Shown here one piece after another: positions 16,677 to 24,619 of a DNA stretch of 64,000 nucleotides. The position numbers were made by a program, and so were the translations under genes. Positions within the stretch are counted from its first letter, which is position 1; the number at the start of each line of letters is the position of its first letter. The stretch is from Roseovarius sp. THAF27 (GTDB lineage Bacteria > Pseudomonadota > Alphaproteobacteria > Rhodobacterales > Rhodobacteraceae), in assembly GCF_009363655.1 (NCBI RefSeq), contig NZ_CP045393.1:1116001-1180000 (forward strand), in the 5' to 3' direction. A model generated the notes under the pieces. It was not told the DNA's origin, did not search any database, and saw only the letters and a list, made by a program, of their open reading frames with translations.

Positions 16677-17333
16677 TCAGCGCGAGATTGCGATGCGGCG
16701 CTCGATGCGGCGCTGCACCCATTCCATGCAGAGGTTGATGACGTAGTAGAAGGCGGCGGCGACGAGGTAGAACTCGAACGGGCGATAGGTCGCGCCGATC
16801 GCGCGCTGGGCCGAGAGGGTCAGTTCGCTGACGCCGATCACAGACACCAGCGCGCTGTCCTTCAGAAGCGCGATCATGTTGTTGCCGATGGGCGGGATCA
16901 CGTCGCGCACGGCTTGCGGGATGACCACCTTGCGCAGCGCTTGGCCACGGCTGAGGCCGACGGTGCGGGCGGCCTCCATCTGGCCCTTGTCGACGGACAG
17001 GATGGCGGTCTGGATCAGTTCGGAATTGTAGACCGCGAAGTGCAGGCCCAGCCCGATGATGCCGGCGACAAAGGCGGGCAGGTCGATGCCGATCTGCACG
17101 AGGCCGAAATAGATCAGGAAGAGCTGCAGGAGCAGCGGCGTGCCCATGAAGACCCATTCCAGCAGGCGGAAGGGCTGGCGGATGATCCACGGCGCGTAAA
17201 GCGCGATGACCGCGAAAATGATGCCGCCGAAGAAGCTGACGAGCGCGGCGGCGACGGCGATGAAGATCGTCCAGAGGCAACCCAGCAGGATCACGTCGAG
17301 GTGTTCCGGAACAACCGTGAAGTCGAGGCCCAT
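16677..17333 (-). CDS. Polar amino acid ABC transporter, permease subunit
   Basis: A 218-residue HisMQ-type permease with five predicted helices and the EAA loop ([20 protein letters not shown]) that docks the ATPase. It is paralogous to the next permease and would form a heterodimer with it. It is 17 bases ahead of the ATPase start. Confidence 0.9.
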   Translation of the reverse strand: MGLDFTVVPEHLDVILLGCLWTIFIAVAAALVSFFGGIIFAVIALYAPWIIRQPFRLLEWVFMGTPLLLQLFLIYFGLVQIGIDLPAFVAGIIGLGLHFAVYNSELIQTAILSVDKGQMEAARTVGLSRGQALRKVVIPQAVRDVIPPIGNNMIALLKDSALVSVIGVSELTLSAQRAIGATYRPFEFYLVAAAFYYVINLCMEWVQRRIERRIAISR

Positions 17334-17351
17334 TCTGGTTTTCCTTTCCGG

Positions 17352-17999
17352 TCAGTTGATCTGGACGCGGCGATCGAGCCAGGCGACGGCCCGGCCGGTG
17401 GCGTAGATGATGATCATGTAGAGAAGGCCCGCGAGCAGGAACATTTCGAACGGTTTGTAGGTGGAGCCGATGTAGCGCTGGGCGGTGTAGGTGAGTTCCA
17501 CGACCGAGATGGCCGCGACCAGCGCCGTGGACTTGATCAGCATGTTGAGGTTGACGCCGAGCGGGCGGACCATCAGGCGCGCGGCCTGGGGCAGGGTCGT
17601 GTTGTAGAACGCCTGCCAGCGGCTGAGGCCGAGGGTGCGGGCCGCCTCGCGCTGGCCCTTGGGGATCGAGATGATCGCGCCTCGGATGGTTTCGGTCATG
17701 TAGGCGCCCACGTTGACGCCGAGGCCGATGACGCCCGCCTCGAACGCGTCGAGCTGGATGCCGACCTGGGGGCCGCCGAAATAGAGGATGAAAAGCTGGA
17801 TGAGCGCGGGCGTGCCGCGAAAGACGCTGACATAGGCCGCGCCGAGGAAACGGAAGACCGCGAGGCGCGACAGGCGCATCGCCGCGCCGAGCGCGCCACA
17901 CGTAAGGCCGAGCAGGGCGGTCAGCACGGACAGTTGGATCGTGACCCAGGCGGCCTGCAGGAAGAAGGGATAGACCCTTTGCATCAACTCTATGTCCAT
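17352..17999 (-). CDS. Polar amino acid ABC transporter, permease subunit
   Basis: A 215-residue HisMQ-type permease with the EAA loop [20 protein letters not shown] and helices matching its neighbour. It begins [13 protein letters not shown], typical of the family. A 180-base gap with a stable hairpin separates it from the binding-protein gene. Confidence 0.9.
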   Translation of the reverse strand: MDIELMQRVYPFFLQAAWVTIQLSVLTALLGLTCGALGAAMRLSRLAVFRFLGAAYVSVFRGTPALIQLFILYFGGPQVGIQLDAFEAGVIGLGVNVGAYMTETIRGAIISIPKGQREAARTLGLSRWQAFYNTTLPQAARLMVRPLGVNLNMLIKSTALVAAISVVELTYTAQRYIGSTYKPFEMFLLAGLLYMIIIYATGRAVAWLDRRVQIN

Positions 18000-18141
18000 G
18001 GCGTGTCCTTCTGGCAGGTCGCGGGGCCGGGGCGTGGCGAAGACATTCCGGCGAAATCGGGAGCGTGGCTGAACGGGTCAGGGGCAAGACGCACCGCGCC
18101 CGGGCCGTCAGCCGGTCCAATCCGGGGCAGGAGTCCGGAAG

Positions 18142-18170
18142 GCCCCGCCAACCTGCGATGGCGGCGGGGC
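18142..18170 (-). promoter_or_regulatory. Intercistronic hairpin between binding-protein and permease genes
   Basis: GCCCCGCC at 18142-18149 pairs with GGCGGGGC at 18163-18170, just after the binding-protein stop. No T-run follows on the minus strand. Such hairpins commonly protect the upstream mRNA end, giving more binding protein than permease. Confidence 0.45.
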
Positions 18171-18178
18171 AAAAGGGC

Positions 18179-18955
18179 TTAGCGGATGTCCGCGCCGACC
18201 CATTTTTCGGCGATTTCCATGTAGGTGCCGTCTTCCATCATGGAATCCAGCGCCTCCTGCATGGCGGCGGCCAGTTCGGGGCTGCCTTCGCGGATGGCGA
18301 TGCCCGCGCCGAAGGGTTCGGTCGTGGGGTCGGCGAACATCTCGTATTCCTGGCCCTTCTCGCCCATGGCGAGGATGGCGGCGATGGAATCGTTCACGAT
18401 GGCGTCGACGCGGCCGTTTTCAAGCTCCAGGAGCAGTTCGGGCAGGCCCTTGTAGGTGCTGACGTTGTATCCACGCTCGCGCGCCCAGTCCTCGTGGGTT
18501 TCCCCCAGGGTCAGGCCGACCTTCTTGCCTTCGAGATCCTCGAGGCTGGTGATGCCCGAGCCGGGCTGGGTGAAGATGGCGCGCTTGTCGGAATAATAGG
18601 GGCCGACGAAATCCACGACCTCGTCCCGCTCCTCGGTGATGGTCATGGAGCCGACGATGACGTCGTACTTGTTGGACAGAAGCCCGCCGATGATTCCGTC
18701 CCACGCGGTGGTGACGATCTCGGCCTCGAGCCCCATGCGCTTGGCCATCTCGGTGCCGATGGCGGGGTCGAAGCCCACCACCTCGTTCTGGTCGTTGACG
18801 AAGTTGAACGGCGGGTAGGCGCCGGACATCGCAATGCGGATGACACCCTTTTCCTTAAGGGTTTCAAGTTCTTCCGCGGCGGCGGGGGCGAGGCCCGCCA
18901 CGGCAAGGCCCATGGCCGCGACAACGGATTTCAGAACGGTTCGGCGGATTGTCAT
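18179..18955 (-). CDS. Amino acid ABC transporter substrate-binding protein
   Basis: A 258-residue periplasmic binding protein (SBP_bac_3 family). The signal peptide is [20 protein letters not shown] with cleavage near APAAAEE. Fold markers are [31 protein letters not shown] and [20 protein letters not shown]. The start at 18955 has GGAG six bases upstream; the ATG four codons earlier lacks a ribosome binding site. It is first in the catabolic cluster and divergent from the LysR gene. The ligand is not readable, but is probably a polar amino acid or its N-acyl form. Confidence 0.9.
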   Translation of the reverse strand: MTIRRTVLKSVVAAMGLAVAGLAPAAAEELETLKEKGVIRIAMSGAYPPFNFVNDQNEVVGFDPAIGTEMAKRMGLEAEIVTTAWDGIIGGLLSNKYDVIVGSMTITEERDEVVDFVGPYYSDKRAIFTQPGSGITSLEDLEGKKVGLTLGETHEDWARERGYNVSTYKGLPELLLELENGRVDAIVNDSIAAILAMGEKGQEYEMFADPTTEPFGAGIAIREGSPELAAAMQEALDSMMEDGTYMEIAEKWVGADIR

Positions 18956-19063
18956 ATGTGTCTCCATGTTGATTTTCGGCGCCGGGTCTTTTGCCCGTGC
19001 GGCATTGGCGGCCTGCGCCGCTTGCGCAAAAGCCTTGCATGGTCTGAATTATCGCGCAAATAA

Positions 19064-19083
19064 ATAATAAGCATTCTTATTAT
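19064..19083. promoter_or_regulatory. Palindromic operator candidate for the LysR regulator
   Basis: A perfect inverted repeat, ATAATAAG (19064-19071), CATT, CTTATTAT (19076-19083), in an AT-rich gap between the divergent LysR and transporter genes. It contains the T-N11-A spacing typical of LysR sites and ends 11 bases before the LysR ATG, a position suited to autorepression. Confidence 0.55.
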
Positions 19084-19094
19084 AGAGCAAATCT

Positions 19095-20066
19095 ATGAGC
19101 CTGCCGCAGCGCCGTCGCTTTCCCTGGAACCTGGACTGGAACCTGTTGCGCACCTTCATGGTGATCGTCGAACAGCGCGGCATCTCGAAGGCGGCGAGCC
19201 ATCTGGGCCTGAAACAGCCCACGGTCTCGGCGGCTTTGAAGCGGCTGGAGCAGAGCATCGGCAAGACGCTGGTGATCCGCAAACCCAACGAGTTCACCAT
19301 CACGCGGGCGGGGCAGGTCCTGTATACCGAATGCGCGACGATCTTCGGCACGGTGTCGCAGATCCCGGCGATCCTGGACGAGGACAAGGCCGAGCTGCGC
19401 GGGCACTTGTCCATCGCGATCACCTCTTCGGTGATATCGGAACATTTCGACGGTGTGCTGAACCGCTTTGCGCAGGCGCATCCCGGCGTGACCTATTCCT
19501 TCACGGTGTTCGAGAGCGACGAGGTCGAGACGATGATAAAGCTCAACCGCGCCAGTTTCGGGATCTGCCTGCTGACGACGATGCCCAAGAACCTGAGGAC
19601 GATGGTGCTTTACCGCGAATATTTCGGCCTTTACTGCGGCGCGCGGCATCCGTTGTTCGGGGCGGATGCGATCCTGCCGGAGGATCTGGAGGGCGAGCCG
19701 TTCGTGGCCTTCCAGACCGAGGCGGAAGGCGGACCGCTGGAGGCGATCTCGCAGCTGCGCGCCCGGCTGAACCTGTCGCGCAACTGGCGCGGCGTGTCGT
19801 CCAGCCTGAACGAGATCCGGCGCATGATCATGGCGAATGTGGGGATCGGGGCGCTGCCGCTGCACGTGGCGGCGCAGGACGTGGCGGCGGGTCGAATCCG
19901 CCAGCTGCCCCCGTTCGATGATCTGCCGATGGTCGACATATACTTGCTGAGCAACCCGTCGCGACGGCACTCCGAGGCGGAGGCGAAGTTCCTGGAGGCG
20001 GTCGAGGACAGCCTGTCACGGACCGCGCTGAAGGATCGGACCTATGGAGCGTCGGCGCCGGTCTGA
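19095..20066 (+). CDS. LysR family transcriptional regulator
   Basis: A 323-residue LTTR. The N-terminal winged helix reads LLRTFMVIVEQRGISKAASH, then LKQPTVSAALKRLEQSIG; residues about 105-300 form the effector-binding domain (LSIAITSSVISEHF). It is divergent from the amino-acid uptake and catabolic cluster, so it most likely senses the pathway substrate or an intermediate and controls that cluster. A palindromic site overlaps the gap. Confidence 0.9.
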   Translation: MSLPQRRRFPWNLDWNLLRTFMVIVEQRGISKAASHLGLKQPTVSAALKRLEQSIGKTLVIRKPNEFTITRAGQVLYTECATIFGTVSQIPAILDEDKAELRGHLSIAITSSVISEHFDGVLNRFAQAHPGVTYSFTVFESDEVETMIKLNRASFGICLLTTMPKNLRTMVLYREYFGLYCGARHPLFGADAILPEDLEGEPFVAFQTEAEGGPLEAISQLRARLNLSRNWRGVSSSLNEIRRMIMANVGIGALPLHVAAQDVAAGRIRQLPPFDDLPMVDIYLLSNPSRRHSEAEAKFLEAVEDSLSRTALKDRTYGASAPV

Positions 20067-20373
20067 CGGGATCGGACGCGAATCCGGCAGGGCATCGGCC
20101 CGATCCGGGCGTGCGCCTCGACCGGAGCAGTCACCCGAAAGCCGAAGGGAAGTGTCGCGTGTGATCGCCTTTGGGGTAGATTGGTGTGCTTGCGATAGCT
20201 ACCATTTTCGACAGGCTGCACGCGAGCGGGTCAGGGATGCAAGGTGACTTGTCGAAACGAGTGCCACAGGGATAAAACGGTGACGGATCTGAGCGATTTG
20301 AAATTCCACACGGGCCGACGGTGCGTTGACCGCGGCCGCGACGGTAAGTCGTGTCGACTAGTCGGATACTGCA
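20067..20373 (+). other. Intergenic stretch before the polysaccharide locus
   Basis: About 305 bases with no gene I can support. It separates the LysR gene from the first polysaccharide gene and should hold that gene's promoter; no clear motif or terminator was seen. A large minus-strand frame crosses it but is antisense to 20374-21903 and lacks any recognisable product. Confidence 0.5.
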
Positions 20374-21903
20374 ATGCAGGATGAGCAACGGGCCTTGCGC
20401 GTCGGTTTGGTGCTCGGCGATCCCAACGCGGCAAGACCTGACAGTGCGCGTCTGGTCGAAATCCTCGATGACATGGACCTGGTCGACCTGGTGTGCATCG
20501 TCGCCTCGGGCGAGGAGGCCACAAGCGCAACCAGCCTTATGTCGTCCGCTTTGGCGCTTGAAACGGCCGTCACCCGGCAAACCGCGCGGGACGTACCGAT
20601 ACCCGGCCTGCATGACCGGGACATCCTGCCCGCGGATCCCGGGATCGTGCCGGACCTTGACCTTATCCTCGATGATTCGGGAATTCCCGCCGTCGAAGAG
20701 CTTGCCGGAAACGCGGAACATGGAATTTGGCGGCTTTCGACGGTCGATCCGGAGAGTGGGTTTCATGCTGCGGTGACCAATGCGCCGGTCACGCCGGTCC
20801 GCCTGTGGAGTTTCACGTCGGAGGAAGAGGGCTGGCGGAGGATTGCCGAAACGGAGTTCGACACCAAGTTCCTCGCTTCGCGCAACCTGCTGTTTCAACG
20901 AGAGAAGGCCGTGCGCTTTCTGACCGGCCAGTTGGCGCGCCTTGCACTGTGCGAGGTGCCGGCGCTGGAGGCGCTGCCGGACGAGGTGCCTGACGACAAG
21001 GCGGCGTCGGTTCTTCAGCTGCCGCAATATGTCGGGCGCGTTGCGGCGGAAGCCGCAGTGCGCAGCGCCAACACGATCCGTGCGCGCATGGGCGGGCGTC
21101 CCGGGAGATTTTGCTTGCGGCTGGCGGAGGGCACCGCGCTGACCTTCGATCCGGTTTCGGCGGTCGAGTTCGACGCGCCTGCCGGGTCGTACTGGGCAGA
21201 TCCGTTTCTGATTGCGCATCAGGGCGCGGTCCATGTGTTTTTCGAGGTGTTCGATTACCGCTCGGGGCGCGGACATATCGCGGCAGGCCGTCTGAACGCG
21301 GGGCGGCTGCATTTCGTCGGGGATGCCATCCGGACCTCTTATCACTTGTCCTATCCGTTCGTGTTTCAGCACGGCGACGACATCTTCATGCTGCCCGAGA
21401 CGAGCGAAGGGAAAAGGCTGGAACTTTGGCGTGCGACCGACTTTCCGCTGGGGTGGACGTTGCATGCAACGGCGATGGAGGGTGTAAGCGCGTCCGACAG
21501 CACGTTGGCCAAGGTGGGCGGGGATTGGTGGTTGTTCACCAATCTTTGCGAGGACAGTTTCGATGATTTCTGCTCCGAGTTGCATCTGTTTCGTGTCGAT
21601 GGGCCGGACCTGGCCGAGATCACCCCGCATCCAATGAACCCGGTCGTGGTCAACTCGCGCACCGCACGCGGGGGAGGGCGCGTGTTTCAGCAGGACGGGC
21701 GGTTGTTTCGCCCGAGCCAGGACAATTCGCATGGCACGTATGGGTACGGGCTGAACATCATGGAGATCGAGGCGCTGGACATGGACCGCTACCAGGAAAG
21801 GCTGGTGCGCCATATCACGCCGCGGGAGGTGCCCGGGACCATCGGCATCCACCATATCGACGTGTTGGACGGACAGGTGATCTTCGACGTTCGCAAACGC
21901 TGA
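20374..21903 (+). CDS. Two-domain polysaccharide locus protein: formyltransferase-like N-terminus and GINT1-type beta-propeller
   Basis: A 509-residue protein. Residues about 1-230 begin like a formyltransferase/Rossmann domain (LRVGLVLGD, VDLVCIVASGEE, LDLILDDSG). Residues about 255-509 carry the propeller-like repeats seen in the N-terminal region of glucosamine inositolphosphorylceramide transferase and in many bacterial glycan-locus proteins: SYWADPFLIAHQGAVHVFFE, LSYPFVFQHGDDIFMLPE, DWWLFTN. Such proteins accompany glycan synthesis; the reaction is not established. It is convergent with the flippase gene (nine bases between stops). Domain calls are from motif recognition only. Confidence 0.65.
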   Translation: MQDEQRALRVGLVLGDPNAARPDSARLVEILDDMDLVDLVCIVASGEEATSATSLMSSALALETAVTRQTARDVPIPGLHDRDILPADPGIVPDLDLILDDSGIPAVEELAGNAEHGIWRLSTVDPESGFHAAVTNAPVTPVRLWSFTSEEEGWRRIAETEFDTKFLASRNLLFQREKAVRFLTGQLARLALCEVPALEALPDEVPDDKAASVLQLPQYVGRVAAEAAVRSANTIRARMGGRPGRFCLRLAEGTALTFDPVSAVEFDAPAGSYWADPFLIAHQGAVHVFFEVFDYRSGRGHIAAGRLNAGRLHFVGDAIRTSYHLSYPFVFQHGDDIFMLPETSEGKRLELWRATDFPLGWTLHATAMEGVSASDSTLAKVGGDWWLFTNLCEDSFDDFCSELHLFRVDGPDLAEITPHPMNPVVVNSRTARGGGRVFQQDGRLFRPSQDNSHGTYGYGLNIMEIEALDMDRYQERLVRHITPREVPGTIGIHHIDVLDGQVIFDVRKR

Positions 21904-21912
21904 ACGGGCAGG

Positions 21913-23331
21913 TCAGATCGCGGGCATCACCAGTATCCGGCTGCGCAACAGAGCAGCGATGCAGATCGACCAGACGGTGACCTCGGCTGCGGCAGTGGCC
22001 AGCAAGAGGGTCGCCGAACCGCCCGCAAGCGGGAACAGGCCGACAATGTAGATCACCGACAGGCACAAGGCGGTCAGGCCAAGCCCCGGCAGCGTGATCT
22101 CTACCAGGTCGGACACGGTGATTCCGGCGGCACGCATCATCAGGGTCACCGATACGCACATGGTCACACAGGTCTTGAGCAGTACCGCCAGCGCCGCGGC
22201 TTCGGGGGAGTGCCGGCCGATGGCAAGGAGCAGCGTGACAAGCAACAGCGTGTCGCCCAGCCGCACGAAGAACTGCTGCTTTGAACGGCCCAGGCATGTC
22301 AGCGTCGGCTCGAGAAGAAAGCTGAGGCTTTCTATGAGGCGCGCGATTGCGATGATCGAGATGATCGTGACGGCGGCCGCCCAGGAGGGGTCAAACACAG
22401 CCGTGACGATATCGGACGCCAGGACGCTGACGGTGATCATGGCCGGCGCCATGAGGGCGAAGCACAGCGCGACATTGTTCTTCCAGAGGGTTCGGATGTC
22501 AGATTGGTTGTCCGACGCTTCCTTGCGCGCGAATTGTGCCCAGCTGATGATGCCCATCGGCTGTGTCACGACGTCCGCGGCCGTGTTCGCGATGCGCGAG
22601 CCGGCCCGGTAGGCGCCCACCGCTGCGGGATTGAGAAAGGCGCCGAGGATCAGGTCCGCGCCATAGTTCGACAGCATGCCCAGCGAGGACGAGCCCCAGA
22701 GCGGCCAGGCCTCGCGCAGGCCGCTGCGGATGGTCGCACGCTTGATGCGGGGTTTCGGCACGATGCGCACGAGCGCTGCATAGAGCACCAGAATGAAGGC
22801 CATCGAGGTCAGACGCGACATGACCAAAGCCTCGATGCCGAAGCCTGCCCGGAACATGCCAACAGCCGTCGCCAGGGCCACCAGCTCTGACAGCAGAACC
22901 AGGATTGCGGTGGCCCGAACCCGACCGTCGCGCACCAGATGGGCTTCGAGCCATGCGCTGAACGAGGCGAGGACCGGAATAGGGGCGAGGCCGACCAGGG
23001 CGAAGGCCGTTCCAAGGTCCGACAGGTTGCCGATGGACAGACCGATGAGAACCATCGTCATCGACCCGGCGGCGCCGATCGCGAATTGCAACGCGAATAG
23101 CGTGTCGCGATCCGCTATCAGGTCCTTGGTGCGCAGGATCGTCTGATAGACGCCGGTATACATGAGGGTGGTGAAGATGACGCACAGTGCCGAGGCGATT
23201 GCGAAGCTGCCGAATTCCGCAAGGTCCAGCGCGCGAGACGCCACGAGGATGAGCACGAAGGCGCAGACCTGAGAAACCACCCTGGAGGCGACGCCGACGG
23301 CGAAAGGCGACAAGAGGGTCCGCAGCATCAA
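21913..23331 (-). CDS. Polysaccharide flippase (Wzx/MATE-like lipopolysaccharide biosynthesis protein)
   Basis: A 472-residue protein with about 12-14 hydrophobic helices and the start FAVGVASRVVSQVCAFVLIL, ALDLAEFGSFAIASALC typical of the Wzx/MurJ-like polysaccharide export family. It would flip undecaprenyl-linked repeat units across the inner membrane for the polymerase encoded at 27409. It lies 30 bases after the glycosyltransferase gene upstream in the same operon. Confidence 0.85.
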   Translation of the reverse strand: MMLRTLLSPFAVGVASRVVSQVCAFVLILVASRALDLAEFGSFAIASALCVIFTTLMYTGVYQTILRTKDLIADRDTLFALQFAIGAAGSMTMVLIGLSIGNLSDLGTAFALVGLAPIPVLASFSAWLEAHLVRDGRVRATAILVLLSELVALATAVGMFRAGFGIEALVMSRLTSMAFILVLYAALVRIVPKPRIKRATIRSGLREAWPLWGSSSLGMLSNYGADLILGAFLNPAAVGAYRAGSRIANTAADVVTQPMGIISWAQFARKEASDNQSDIRTLWKNNVALCFALMAPAMITVSVLASDIVTAVFDPSWAAAVTIISIIAIARLIESLSFLLEPTLTCLGRSKQQFFVRLGDTLLLVTLLLAIGRHSPEAAALAVLLKTCVTMCVSVTLMMRAAGITVSDLVEITLPGLGLTALCLSVIYIVGLFPLAGGSATLLLATAAAEVTVWSICIAALLRSRILVMPAI

Positions 23332-23361
23332 ATCCCTTCCCGATCCGATCGCGCCAAAGGC

Positions 23362-24600
23362 TCAGGGCCCCTTTGGCCTTACTGTCTGAATTCCGTGTGA
23401 TTCCAACAGGTCGATGAACCTGTCTCGGAACTGGGTCTCGTCGAAACGCGCGGCATGCGACATAATGAGCCGGCTGTCCAGCCGTTGCAGCTGTTCGGAT
23501 TCGAACAGTCGCACCGCGTCGACCAGAGAATCGGCCGTCTGGTCGTGGAAGAGATGGCCGGTCTCTCCGTCCACCACGGTGTCGAGCACGCCGCCGCGAC
23601 CATACGCGATCACGGGCCGACCCGCCGCCATGACTTCCACGGGCAGGATGCCGAAATCCTCTTCGCCGGGAAAGATCAGGGCCCGGCACGCGGCAAAGTA
23701 GGATTTCAGCTTGTCGTCCGAGACACGACCCAGGAAGCGGATATTGCGCCCGGCGCCCCGGGCCAGGGCACGTCGCGCCTTGTCAGGTCCGCCGATGACG
23801 ATCAGGGGCTTGTCGAGGCGATTGAACGCCTCGATCGCGAGATCGGGGCGTTTGTAGGAGGTCAGTTCGCCGGCATAGAGGTAGAACGATCCGACTTCGG
23901 TATCGGGCGAAGGGGCGAAAGCCGACACGTCGACGGGCGGATGGATCACGTGCGACGTGCGCCGCCAGTACTTCATGATCCTGCGCTGCACGAAATGCGA
24001 ATTCGCCACAAAATCATCGACCCGTGCAGCGCTCGTGACGTCCCAGCTTCGCAACCGGCTGGTCAAGGGCCCCATCAGGGCCCTGGTCAGCGGATCGGTG
24101 TTCTTGCGGTAGAGGCCGTACTGGTCCCAGATGTAGCGCATGGGGGAATGCACATAGCTTAGATGCAGGGCATTGGGTTGCGGGATCACCCCCTTTGCGG
24201 GACCGGATTCGGACGAAATCACAAGGTCGTAGGCGGACAAATCCAGGTCTTCCAGCGCGCGCGGCATCTTCGAGACATACTTGGTGTAAAAGCGCCGCGC
24301 CATCGGCAGCCGCGCGATGTTCGTCGTGAAGACCCGGTGGCGCCGGATCGTGGAGCTGACTTTGCCAGGATCGTAGACATGCGTGTAGATGTCGGCATCG
24401 GGAAAGAGGCGGCAGAGGGCTTCAAGCACTTTTTCACCGCCGCGCATGCCGACCAGCCAGTAATGTATCAGCGCGACGCGCGGTTGCGCCCCGTGCAGAA
24501 TTGCGGGGCCGTGGGACGCAGAGCCACGCACCTCGGCCTCGGACCGGCCGGATTGCCCGGGATCGAGGGGTTGAACGAGTGATGCGTCGACCGTACTCAT
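23362..24600 (-). CDS. Glycosyltransferase, GT4 family (WbaZ-like)
   Basis: A 412-residue GT-B enzyme. The N-domain starts RVALIHYWLVGMRGGEKVLE after an unstructured 40-residue leader; the C-domain has LYAGELTSYKRPDLAIEAFN and GEEDFGILPVEVMAAGRPVI, the EX7E-type donor-binding motif. It resembles WbaZ-type mannosyltransferases. It is 19 bases downstream of the chain-length protein gene and would add a sugar to the lipid-linked repeat. Confidence 0.87.
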   Translation of the reverse strand: MSTVDASLVQPLDPGQSGRSEAEVRGSASHGPAILHGAQPRVALIHYWLVGMRGGEKVLEALCRLFPDADIYTHVYDPGKVSSTIRRHRVFTTNIARLPMARRFYTKYVSKMPRALEDLDLSAYDLVISSESGPAKGVIPQPNALHLSYVHSPMRYIWDQYGLYRKNTDPLTRALMGPLTSRLRSWDVTSAARVDDFVANSHFVQRRIMKYWRRTSHVIHPPVDVSAFAPSPDTEVGSFYLYAGELTSYKRPDLAIEAFNRLDKPLIVIGGPDKARRALARGAGRNIRFLGRVSDDKLKSYFAACRALIFPGEEDFGILPVEVMAAGRPVIAYGRGGVLDTVVDGETGHLFHDQTADSLVDAVRLFESEQLQRLDSRLIMSHAARFDETQFRDRFIDLLESHGIQTVRPKGP

Positions 24601-24619
24601 GCCATTGGGACCTTTTCGC

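Noticed and set aside
15889-18120. 743-codon minus-strand frame that would fuse the ABC ATPase to upstream sequence
   Set aside because: The extra N-terminal part is out of frame with the two permease genes and has no similarity; the ATPase starts normally at 16659.
20131-21855. 574-codon open frame on the minus strand opposite the formyltransferase/propeller gene
   Set aside because: Its product is rich in Arg, Gln, His and Asp without any motif, while the plus strand shows recognisable domains. High-GC codon bias creates such antisense frames.
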